A stretch of DNA of 8,423 nt from contig CALKCG010000130.1 in assembly GCA_938082915.1 (NCBI GenBank), forward strand, positions 1 to 8,423, written 5' to 3'. Position numbers and translations under genes: made by a program. The DNA comes from an uncultured archaeon. GTDB lineage: Archaea > Thermoproteota > CALKCG01 > B24. Positions 1 to 5,441 of this stretch are shown here, piece by piece; the first letter of the stretch is position 1, and each line of letters starts with the position of its first letter. Under the pieces are notes generated by a model. It did not search any database. It was given only the letters and a program-made list of their open reading frames with translations, and had not been told where the DNA came from.

Positions 1-2
1 AG

Positions 3-662
3 GTAAAGCTGGCAGAATACATAGTCTCAAAGGATGCTTCTGAGATCGAGAAGTTCTTCCATAAGGCTGTTCAAGAAGGTAGTGAAGGACTGCTATGTAA
101 ATCTCCCAATAGCCTCTACGAGGCTGGTAAAAGGGGATGGGCTTGGATAAAGTGGAAGAGAAGCTACAGGTCTGAAATGACAGATACCGTAGATTTAACA
201 GTTATCGGGGCTTTTGCAGGTAAAGGTAAGAGAGCTGGAACCTACGGTGCCCTCCTCATGGCGGCGTACAATCCAGACGAAGATTCATTTGAAACGGTCT
301 GTAAGCTTGGTAGTGGATTCACAGATGAAGACCTAGCTAAGCTCCCTGAAATATTTAAACCATATTCGAGGAAGGAGCCTCATCCCAGGGTTAAAACGGT
401 GATGAAGGCAGACTACTGGTTTACACCAGCGGTCGTATTAGAAGTAATAGGGGATGAAATTACTCTAAGCCCTATGCATACTTGCGGCATGGGTGCTATA
501 AGACCCGGCTCAGGTTTAGCCATAAGGTTCCCGAGGCTTGTGAAATTTAGAGACGATAAGTCTCCTGAAGACTCTACGACAGTATCCGAAATAATCGAAA
601 TGTATAAGCGTCAACTTAAAAAGATAGAGCAGGCTCAAATCCCACACGAGGAGAAGGAGTGA
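3..662 (+). CDS. lig: ATP-dependent DNA ligase, C-terminal part (5' end outside window)
   Basis: This is the C-terminal 219 residues of an archaeal replicative/repair DNA ligase, which seals 3'-OH/5'-phosphate nicks through enzyme-AMP and DNA-adenylate intermediates. The frame is open from the first bases of the window, so the ATG at 177 is internal and the true start lies upstream. Nucleotidyltransferase motif IV is visible as EGLLCKS (bases 84-104) and motif V as WIKWKRSY (bases 144-167). The OB-fold domain follows, beginning near DTVDLTVIGAF, and motif VI lies in RFPRLVKFRDDKSPEDS near the C-terminus. The order IV-V-OB-VI and the short acidic tail fit the archaeal/eukaryotic ligase I-like family. 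The adenylation lysine (motif I) and the N-terminal DNA-binding domain are not in the window. The stop codon overlaps the GTG start of the next gene (GTGA, 659-662), implying one transcript and coupled translation. Confidence 0.95.
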   Translation, partial: VKLAEYIVSKDASEIEKFFHKAVQEGSEGLLCKSPNSLYEAGKRGWAWIKWKRSYRSEMTDTVDLTVIGAFAGKGKRAGTYGALLMAAYNPDEDSFETVCKLGSGFTDEDLAKLPEIFKPYSRKEPHPRVKTVMKADYWFTPAVVLEVIGDEITLSPMHTCGMGAIRPGSGLAIRFPRLVKFRDDKSPEDSTTVSEIIEMYKRQLKKIEQAQIPHEEKE

Positions 663-1489
663 GTGGAATTCCCATAGAATATGGATACGTTAAATGTAAA
701 ACGGCTCTCTCAAAAACCATGCTTCCAGGCTTAGACTACAGCTTAAACCCGTACGTTGGTTGCAGCCATGGATGTATATATTGCTATGCTAAAGCTACGC
801 TTAGAGATGAGGTTAAAGCTTTGAAGTGGGGGAAGTTTGTCCTAGTTAAGAGGGGTTTAATCGAAGTTCTTGCGAAGGAAGTCCTGAGAAAGCCTAGAGG
901 CGTGGTGGGTTTAAGTACGGTTACAGATCCGTATCAGCCGATTGAAGAAGAGTTGAAATTCAGCAGGAGATGTTTAGAAATCCTCATCAGGAGAGGCTTT
1001 AACGTTTCAATACAAACAAAGTCTAGACTTGTGCTTAGAGATTTAGATTTGATCAAGCCTGGGGACTTCGACGTTGGATTAACGATTACGACTATGAACG
1101 ATTATTTAGCATCGCAAATAGAGCCTAATGCCTCCAAACCCTCGGAGCGAGCTGAAACGCTGAGAAGACTATCTGAAGAAGGTGTTGAAACCTGGCTTTT
1201 TCTAGGACCCATAATCCCCGAGTTGACAGATTCAGAGAAAAACATACGCGAAGTCGTAGAAGTCGCCTACGAAACGAAGAGCACCCTCATAGTGGATAAA
1301 TTGAACCTTAGAAAGTGGGTTTTAGAGTGTATGAAGCCTTTTCTAGATGAGTATAAACCCGGGCTTGCAGAAAAACTCCCTGCAATGCTCAAGCCCAATT
1401 CACAGTATTTGAGAATGTTACACGATAGAGTTAAACGTATATGCAAGGAATATCATTTAAACTACAGATTATTCGATTTTACACAATAG
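659..1489 (+). CDS. SplB-like radical SAM protein (COG1533 type)
   Basis: This is a radical SAM enzyme of the group often annotated as a DNA repair photolyase or spore photoproduct lyase-like protein. The 4Fe-4S/SAM motif CxxxCxxC is at residues C35, C39 and C42 (VGCSHGCIYCYA), preceded by NPY. The segment STVTDPYQPIEEE and the following helix are typical of COG1533 proteins, as is the length of 276 residues. The cluster should reductively cleave SAM to a 5'-deoxyadenosyl radical; the substrate of this archaeal subgroup is unknown to me, and a spore photoproduct role is not implied since archaea do not sporulate. GTG at 659 is chosen because it gives a 4-base overlap with the DNA ligase stop, with GGAG directly upstream. 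Co-transcription with ligase favours a nucleic-acid-related role, which is inference. The alternative is an RNA- or cofactor-modifying radical SAM enzyme. Confidence 0.88.
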   Translation: MSGIPIEYGYVKCKTALSKTMLPGLDYSLNPYVGCSHGCIYCYAKATLRDEVKALKWGKFVLVKRGLIEVLAKEVLRKPRGVVGLSTVTDPYQPIEEELKFSRRCLEILIRRGFNVSIQTKSRLVLRDLDLIKPGDFDVGLTITTMNDYLASQIEPNASKPSERAETLRRLSEEGVETWLFLGPIIPELTDSEKNIREVVEVAYETKSTLIVDKLNLRKWVLECMKPFLDEYKPGLAEKLPAMLKPNSQYLRMLHDRVKRICKEYHLNYRLFDFTQ

Positions 1490-1520
1490 TTATTACATAC
1501 ACTTAACCTATAATTGACAC

Positions 1521-1868
1521 ATGGATACTTTGCCGAAGCATTCTCTGAAGACTTTAGATTTGGACGGATTGAAGGTTTACGTTTACGTGGAGAAGTTTGA
1601 TAATGCTTTATTCATTCTGATATCGAAGCAGGTTTTCAAAATTGGAACTCTCACATTCTCCATAAAGGAGTTGGAAGGGCCTCCTAGGAGTACGACTTTA
1701 CTCGGTTGGAGGGGGGAGGTTCAAGCTAGGATACTTGCTGAGAAAGCGTCTTCAGAAACGGGTTTAATGACTCTGCTGTCCATAAACCTAGAGGAGGAGC
1801 ATATTCAAAGGCATTTCCGAAGCATTTTAGAGGCTTTAAATCAATGTATCAAAGAAGCCTCTACATGA
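1521..1868 (+). CDS. Small protein resembling proteasome assembly chaperone PAC4/PSMG4
   Basis: This encodes a 115-residue soluble protein with no signal peptide or membrane segment. Read against human PSMG4 from memory, it aligns over nearly its full length. The best-matching blocks are residues 27-33 (DNALFIL, against DSLFLWV), residues 57-62 (STTLLG, against STSLLG), and a following helix-strand, residues 69-90, ending LSINL (against VSYNL). PSMG4 is about 123 residues, so length also fits. In eukaryotes PAC3-PAC4 dimers guide alpha-ring formation of the 20S proteasome; whether this protein acts on an archaeal 20S proteasome is inference. No proteasome gene is in the window. The ATG at 1521 lies 31 bases after the radical SAM stop; there is no clear Shine-Dalgarno sequence and a weak TTATTACAT at 1491-1499 sits about 26 bases upstream, so a leaderless transcript is possible. 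It might instead be an unrelated small alpha/beta protein. Confidence 0.6.
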   Translation: MDTLPKHSLKTLDLDGLKVYVYVEKFDNALFILISKQVFKIGTLTFSIKELEGPPRSTTLLGWRGEVQARILAEKASSETGLMTLLSINLEEEHIQRHFRSILEALNQCIKEAST

Positions 1869-1942
1869 TTCTTAAGATCATCGTCTCTGCAACTAGTAAA
1901 GTGAAAATTGGAGACTACGCTAGTAGATTCTACTTTATCTGC
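1869..1942. other. Intergenic gap between convergent genes
   Basis: This 74-base gap separates the stop codons of the PAC4-like gene (+) and the HDIG gene (-). It contains a short inverted repeat AGTAGA/TCTACT around 1922-1934 with a one-base centre and a possible GTCTC/GAGAC pairing (1881-1885 with 1912-1916). No long T-run marks a clear terminator on either strand. I see no gene here. Confidence 0.4.
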
Positions 1943-2497
1943 TTAAAGCCCCAGCTGGGATGCAACCTCTTTTAATGCATTTAAAGCCTCTTGGAGGAAA
2001 CCTTCTAGGTTTAATCCTATTTCTTCGCATAGCATTATACGGCTTCTACTCACACCTCTCGCGAAGTCTTTCGATTTAAATTTTCTAAGTACTGTTTGAA
2101 GTTGAACCTCCTGCATTTTCTTGGAAGGCATTACGAGGGCACATGCAACTAGTAGTCCTGAAGCGGCGTCTGATGCTATTAAGGCTTTATCGAGTTTAGA
2201 TTCAGGCTTAAAACCAGTATTCTCGTAATTGTGAGACCTTATCGCTTTTAAAACTTCTTCAGAGACCATTCTACCTATGAGCGTCTCAGCCGTTAAACCG
2301 TGCTTAGCAGGCTCCTTTTGAGTAAGCTCATAGTCTATGTCGTGTAGAATACCGGTCAAACCCCAAAGGTCTTCATCTTCACCCAATGCTCTAGCTATTC
2401 TACGTAGAATGGCTTCAACGGCAATGCAGTGTTTAACGATGTTTTCATTCTTAACATGGTTTCTCAGAATCTTTAAAGCTTCTTCACAGTTGATCAT
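1943..2497 (-). CDS. HDIG-type HD-domain phosphohydrolase
   Basis: This is a 184-residue stand-alone HD-domain protein, presumably a metal-dependent phosphohydrolase of unknown substrate. The candidate metal ligands appear in the usual order: H23 (VKHC), H52-D53 (GILHDIDYE), H66 (AKHGLTAE), H88 (RSHNYENTG) and D109 (IASDAASG). The arrangement matches the predicted hydrolases of the COG2316 kind found widely in archaea and bacteria. The N-terminal helix MINCEEALKILRNHV is typical for this group and supports ATG at 2497 as the start; no strong Shine-Dalgarno sequence is visible. It lies 49 bases downstream of the larger HD-domain gene on the same strand, so the two are probably co-transcribed. 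All key residues are intact and there is no sign of decay. The substrate (nucleotide, phosphate monoester or other) cannot be told from sequence. Confidence 0.85.
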   Translation of the reverse strand: MINCEEALKILRNHVKNENIVKHCIAVEAILRRIARALGEDEDLWGLTGILHDIDYELTQKEPAKHGLTAETLIGRMVSEEVLKAIRSHNYENTGFKPESKLDKALIASDAASGLLVACALVMPSKKMQEVQLQTVLRKFKSKDFARGVSRSRIMLCEEIGLNLEGFLQEALNALKEVASQLGL

Positions 2498-2546
2498 CAG
2501 GATACCTTTAGTTTTAAAGGTCGAACCTGATATAAACTTGACGAAG

Positions 2547-3827
2547 CTAGTATGAAATAATCTCGGAGAGCGTTGGTTTACCGAATATTCTCTCAGCGGC
2601 CTTAGCTACTGGTCTCCTATACTCCTCCTTAGAGTACACTCTAACTATATTCATGACGTTTCTCATGATGTCTAAAAGCCTGGAGAGCATGGCAAGTCTT
2701 TGAGGGATTTTCCTATTATTCTCATCCCTCTTAAAACACGGTATATCCATGACTTCTGAGCCGGAGGAATAACGGTATGATACTGAGGGAAGACTAGGCG
2801 AGTCTATGAAGACATCGTCACGTGACACTTTGGCTTCAGAAGCTATCTCCTCTTCAAGCTTAATTTTCACAGACTCATTTGACAATAGAGAACTCACAAG
2901 AGAAGATTCCATGAAAAGCGTTTTCTCGTACACGCACTTTAAAAGTCTACGTTCCATAATATCATTTATTATCGGCTTAGCCTCCTCGGAACGTGTGAGG
3001 GAAGACCACACAGTATAATCGTCCATCGCTAAATACTCTTCTGGACTATTGAAGTCTAAAAGTCCGAGGCTATCTTTGGCAGCCTCCATAGCTTTAAAAA
3101 GCATTATTTGAACGGCTCTTGAAGCTTTGTGGAAGTATATGGACCTAAAAGACTCTATTCTAGCCACTATGAATGTTTCAAGTGCGGAAATAGCCGTAGC
3201 GTCTACTGCGAGCTCGTTGTTTAAAACATCCATAGTGTACAGTATTCTGAAGACGTCTACAAACCCGTATCCCGCTCCCGTATGATAGTTGTCTCTTACT
3301 ATGAAGTCCATCTTATCGATGTCTACGGGTCCTCTTATGAGCTGACTTAAGTACGGTTTATCGCCTATTGGCTCTCCGACTGCTAAGACGGCTACTTTCT
3401 CAACGTCGTACGTTAGGCTCTTTAAAAGATCTGCTAATGTTGAGCTTTCTATCATCCACTTAGTCATGTCTTCATGAGTCTTGCCCTTATACTTCACTAG
3501 AAGCCCTTCATAAACGTGTGAAAATGGACCGTGACCAACATCGTGAAGCAGAGCAGCTACGCGGAGAAGCTCACGGTCTTCTTCAGACAATTCAACCATA
3601 GAATTTTCTCCGAAGAAGCCAGCTAAATACATGACTCCTAAGCTGTGTTCAAACCTTGTGTGGTTTGCGGCAGGATAAACGTATTCTGAACCGGCTAGCT
3701 GTCTTATCCTCCTCAGCCTCTGGAAGACTCTAGTATCTATGATTGATTTTTCAGACTCGGAAATCTTTATGTAGCCATATATTGGGTCTTTAATGAAGCC
3801 CCAGTATTTTCGAAGAGACAACTTCAA
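2547..3827 (-). CDS. HD-domain dNTP triphosphohydrolase-like protein (SAMHD1/dGTPase family)
   Basis: This belongs to the HD superfamily branch that contains dGTPase and SAMHD1 (COG1078 type), which hydrolyse dNTPs to deoxynucleosides and triphosphate. The start is near KDPIYGYI, followed by RVFQRLRRIRQLA. The candidate metal ligands are H61 (TRFEHSLG), H95-D96 (ALLHDVGHGPFSH) and the DID of GPVDIDKMDFIVRD (numbered from TTG at 3827). The downstream RDNYHTGAGYG segment is also typical. An ATG at 3890 would add 21 residues, but it would overlap the divergent kinase gene's ribosome binding site, and family members normally begin just before the KDP segment. TTG at 3827 or 3821, downstream of a TATA-like box at 3855-3862, fits better, giving about 426 residues. 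Cellular dNTP pool control or defence against foreign DNA are both possible roles; activity on dNTPs is inferred from family only. Confidence 0.87.
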   Translation of the reverse strand: MKLSLRKYWGFIKDPIYGYIKISESEKSIIDTRVFQRLRRIRQLAGSEYVYPAANHTRFEHSLGVMYLAGFFGENSMVELSEEDRELLRVAALLHDVGHGPFSHVYEGLLVKYKGKTHEDMTKWMIESSTLADLLKSLTYDVEKVAVLAVGEPIGDKPYLSQLIRGPVDIDKMDFIVRDNYHTGAGYGFVDVFRILYTMDVLNNELAVDATAISALETFIVARIESFRSIYFHKASRAVQIMLFKAMEAAKDSLGLLDFNSPEEYLAMDDYTVWSSLTRSEEAKPIINDIMERRLLKCVYEKTLFMESSLVSSLLSNESVKIKLEEEIASEAKVSRDDVFIDSPSLPSVSYRYSSGSEVMDIPCFKRDENNRKIPQRLAMLSRLLDIMRNVMNIVRVYSKEEYRRPVAKAAERIFGKPTLSEIISY

Positions 3828-3892
3828 ACCTAGAGTATATATTGAAAAATAGCCATATATATGTTCAACCAGTAGTATTTGGAGGTTCAAAT
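3828..3892. promoter_or_regulatory. Divergent promoter between HD hydrolase and kinase-like gene
   Basis: This 65-base region separates two divergently oriented genes once the better starts are chosen. It carries two AT-rich boxes, TATATATT at 3836-3843 and ATATATAT at 3855-3862. The first would place a + strand start site near 3865, giving a short leader with a Shine-Dalgarno sequence for the kinase-like gene. The second would place a - strand start near 3831, almost at TTG 3827. Because the boxes are nearly symmetric, each could also serve the other strand. The assignment is inference from archaeal TATA spacing. Confidence 0.6.
3881..3886 (+). promoter_or_regulatory. Shine-Dalgarno sequence fixing the TTG start at 3893
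   Basis: GGAGGT lies 6 bases before TTG 3893, an almost ideal anti-16S match and spacing. It argues against the in-frame TTG at 3842 as the start and removes the apparent overlap with the divergent HD-domain gene. Confidence 0.75.
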
Positions 3893-4750
3893 TTGATCTT
3901 CAACGCAGCTTTACTCGATGAAGCCCTTAGAAAAATTGAACGTTTAGTTGATTCAAACGATGTATTCAATGCTGAAGTTGAAAGAGAAGTCGAATCCATG
4001 GAGGTTTCAGCACGTTTAAAAAAAGAGTTTTTAAAGGCTTTAAGAGGGCTTTTAAATCCAGTTAAAACTCCCAGAAGAGGCTTCTTCATAGTTGTAACTG
4101 GTATCGATAAATCCGGTAAGGAAACGCAGTGCTTCAACCCTATGAAAATTCCAAACGTTAAATCTGTTAAAGACTTTCTAGTCGAGCTTAAAGGCGAAGT
4201 ACTACCCATATCTCTACCCAGCTATGGAACTCCCTTGGGGTCGTTGGTCGGTGCATACCTGGGGGCTAGAGGGGTAGACGTCAGATTGAGTGGGGAAGTT
4301 TCAGAGGAGTATGCGTGGATCCTGTGGAGCCTCGACAGAGCTCAGTATAACGATGCTGTTAAAAGCTGGTTGAGCTGGAAAAACCACTTTGTACTGGCTA
4401 GAAGGTGGATTGAAAGCAATCTATGCTATCAAACAGTTAGAGGCGTATCGGAAGAGAGGATTTTGAGGTTTGAGAGGAACATAGAGAAGCCTGATCTAAT
4501 GCTGGTTATCGATATAACTGCGGAGGAGGCTTTGATAAGAGCTGGAGAGAAAGATAGATATGAAAGGCTGGATTTTCTGAAAAAGGTTAGGGAGAAGCTT
4601 CTTGAAATATCTTTCAGAGGACTCGTCGGTCAAACGGTTATTGTTAACGGTTTCGGCTCTCCATCGGATGTCAACGAGAGACTACTTAAAATCCTCAGCC
4701 TGTACTTGGGTAAAAAGCTAAACTTATATACCTCTTATCAATCCATCTAG
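3893..4750 (+). CDS. Thymidylate kinase-like P-loop protein with altered DRX motif
   Basis: This is a 285-residue P-loop nucleotide-kinase homologue of the thymidylate kinase family (dTMP to dTDP). Walker A is G70-IDKSGKET-78, followed by Q79. LPSYGTPLG at about 108-116 matches the family's phosphate/nucleotide-binding FPRYxTPLG-type segment. D148-R149 is the downstream DR pair, and a KDRYERLDFLKKVR segment lies near the C-terminus. Two features are odd. About 60 residues, mostly charged helix, precede the P-loop, whereas classical enzymes begin almost directly with it. Also, the position of the conserved DRY/H motif before xxS reads R170-R171-W172-I-E-S, so the acidic residue is replaced by arginine. 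The protein may phosphorylate a different nucleotide, or be a divergent crenarchaeal-type TMK. The start is TTG 3893 with GGAGGT 6 bases upstream. It is followed after 15 bases by rpl44e, suggesting an operon. Confidence 0.8.
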   Translation: MIFNAALLDEALRKIERLVDSNDVFNAEVEREVESMEVSARLKKEFLKALRGLLNPVKTPRRGFFIVVTGIDKSGKETQCFNPMKIPNVKSVKDFLVELKGEVLPISLPSYGTPLGSLVGAYLGARGVDVRLSGEVSEEYAWILWSLDRAQYNDAVKSWLSWKNHFVLARRWIESNLCYQTVRGVSEERILRFERNIEKPDLMLVIDITAEEALIRAGEKDRYERLDFLKKVREKLLEISFRGLVGQTVIVNGFGSPSDVNERLLKILSLYLGKKLNLYTSYQSI

Positions 4751-4765
4751 TGGAGGCTGAAGACT

Positions 4766-5041
4766 TTGAAAGCTCCAAAAGTCATCAATACGTACTGCCC
4801 TAAGTGTAACGCTAAAACACCGCATGCAGTGTCAATATACCGTAAGGGGAAGGAAAGCTCTCTACGCCGCGGAGCTAGACATCATGAGTGGGAGCTCCAT
4901 GGATATGGAGGTCAGAAATTCCCAGAACAGAGGAGGAAATCGAAGACGACGACTAAACAGCTTTTAAAGTTGAAGTGTAGACAATGTGGATATACTCTGG
5001 ATAGGCTCGGGGTTAGGCTTAGGAAACTCGAACTTGCGTAA
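4766..5041 (+). CDS. rpl44e: 50S ribosomal protein L44e
   Basis: This is ribosomal protein L44e (eL42), a zinc-ribbon protein of the large subunit near the E site, present in archaea and eukaryotes only. It has 91 residues, the usual size. The zinc ligands are visible as C11-PK-C14 and C71-RQ-C74. The basic middle with RRGARHHEWELHGYGGQKFP is the conserved family core and KTTTKQLLKLKC follows. TTG at 4766 is the start, with GGAGG at 4752-4756 in front; the resulting N-terminus MKAPKVINTYCPKC is standard. In many archaea rps27e follows directly; here it does not, and the next gene is the RAM-domain gene 71 bases on. The gene probably shares a transcript with the kinase-like gene upstream. A T-rich stretch at 5064-5071 after the stop may end it. 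Confidence 0.97.
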   Translation: MKAPKVINTYCPKCNAKTPHAVSIYRKGKESSLRRGARHHEWELHGYGGQKFPEQRRKSKTTTKQLLKLKCRQCGYTLDRLGVRLRKLELA

Positions 5042-5063
5042 AATTCTTGCAATTTAGGGAAAA

Positions 5064-5107
5064 TTCTTTTTAACACCTTCAATGCTTATAGTAATTCGGG
5101 TGAGAGG
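5064..5107 (+). promoter_or_regulatory. Promoter and ribosome binding site of the RAM-domain gene
   Basis: Two TATA-like candidates precede ATG 5113. CTTTTTAA at 5066-5073 would give a start site near 5096 and a short leader holding GGTGAGAGG (5099-5107), a usable Shine-Dalgarno sequence. TTATAG at 5086-5091 is centred about 25 bases before the ATG and would give a leaderless transcript. The first T-run may also terminate rpl44e transcription. I cannot choose between them. Confidence 0.45.
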
Positions 5108-5112
5108 TTTTT

Positions 5113-5364
5113 ATGCCTCAGGCGTTTGTACTCATAAATTCTGAAATAGGGGCTGAGGAGGAGGTTTTAAACGCTCTTAAAAATATGGAGAATGTTAAGG
5201 AAGCGTATATAGTTTATGGGGTTTACGATATAGTCGCCCGGGTGGAGAGGGTTATTTAACCCCCACATGCCGACACCATGGAGAAGCTCAGGGAAATAGT
5301 GACTGTGAGAATACGTAGAATAAACAAGGTTAGAAGCACTTTAACAATGATAGTTGCTAAGTAG
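5113..5364 (+). CDS. Lrp/AsnC ligand-binding (RAM) domain protein, split by a 21-base intron
   Basis: This is a stand-alone RAM domain (the effector-binding half of Lrp/AsnC regulators, without the helix-turn-helix), a small protein that usually assembles into octamers and binds amino acids or similar ligands. Exon 1 is 5113-5247 (45 codons) and exon 2 is 5269-5364 (31 codons plus TAG), giving 76 residues, the normal size. The core landmarks are QAFVLINSEIGAEEEVL, the KEAYIVYGVYDIVARVE segment, and the C-terminal KLREIVTVRIRR and VRSTLTMIV. Read straight through, the frame hits TAA at 5257-5259, so an automatic caller would miss it or call two fragments. Removing 5248-5268 rejoins E45 to A46, giving VEADT, as is common in this family. 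The flanking coding sequence shows no other damage, which argues against a decayed gene. Without splicing only a truncated 48-residue peptide could be made. Confidence 0.85.
5239..5272 (+). promoter_or_regulatory. Canonical bulge-helix-bulge splicing motif
   Basis: The RNA can fold into outer helix CGG 5239-5241 with CCG 5270-5272; a 3-base bulge ATG 5267-5269 on the 3' side; a 4-bp central helix GTGG 5242-5245 with CCAC 5263-5266; a 3-base bulge AGA 5246-5248 on the 5' side; and inner helix GGGTT 5249-5253 with AACCC 5258-5262, closed by ATTT. Two opposed 3-base bulges separated by exactly 4 bp is the strict hBHBh' substrate of archaeal tRNA splicing endonuclease. All 12 pairs are Watson-Crick. 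The outer helix is short at 3 bp. Confidence 0.85.
5248..5268 (+). other. Predicted 21-base archaeal mRNA intron
   Basis: Splicing endonuclease cuts each bulge after its second base, here between G5247/A5248 and T5268/G5269. The excised piece is 21 bases, phase 0, and carries an in-frame TAA (5257-5259). The same limits follow independently from the protein, since the RAM family expects no residues between VE and ADT. Ligation by RtcB-type ligase would restore the frame. The excised RNA would be a tiny hairpin, possibly circularised. Confidence 0.83.
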
Positions 5365-5441
5365 GTCGTAATCCCCATTTTCATTTTCAATGTTAACGTT
5401 CAACATAATCCTTATATTGCCATACCTATGAATAGTCTTCT
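5365..5441 (+). promoter_or_regulatory. Terminator-like T-rich tract, inverted repeat and TATA box before the GH20 gene
   Basis: CATTTTCATTTTC (5376-5388) just after the RAM gene stop resembles a T-rich archaeal terminator. An inverted repeat ATGTT-N7-AACAT spans 5390-5406. TTATATT at 5412-5418 is centred 27 bases before GTG 5442, so the GH20 transcript probably starts at or next to its start codon (leaderless). The inverted repeat sits just upstream of the TATA box, next to the BRE position, where an activator or repressor could bind; that role is inference. Confidence 0.55.

Noticed and set aside
1922..1934. Inverted repeat AGTAGA-T-TCTACT as a terminator
   Set aside because: The one-base centre cannot form a good hairpin and no T-run follows.
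2337..2555. Forward-strand reading frame opposite the HDIG gene
   Set aside because: It lies antisense to a clearly coding HD-domain gene and has no recognisable motif.
3828..3890. ATG 3890 as start of the large HD-domain gene
   Set aside because: The added residues do not resemble the family N-terminus and would overlap the other gene's ribosome binding site; not fully excluded.
3842..3892. Longer N-terminus of the kinase-like gene from TTG 3842
   Set aside because: It overlaps the divergent promoter, and an almost ideal Shine-Dalgarno sequence points to TTG 3893.
5257..5259. Stop-codon readthrough or pyrrolysine in the RAM-domain gene
   Set aside because: Pyrrolysine uses TAG, not TAA, and readthrough would leave seven extra residues in a tightly packed small domain. 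The exact BHB match explains the region better.
5113..5364. RAM-domain gene as a simple pseudogene
   Set aside because: Both exons are otherwise undamaged, the insert is exactly seven codons, and its ends coincide with predicted splice sites; random decay would not give this.
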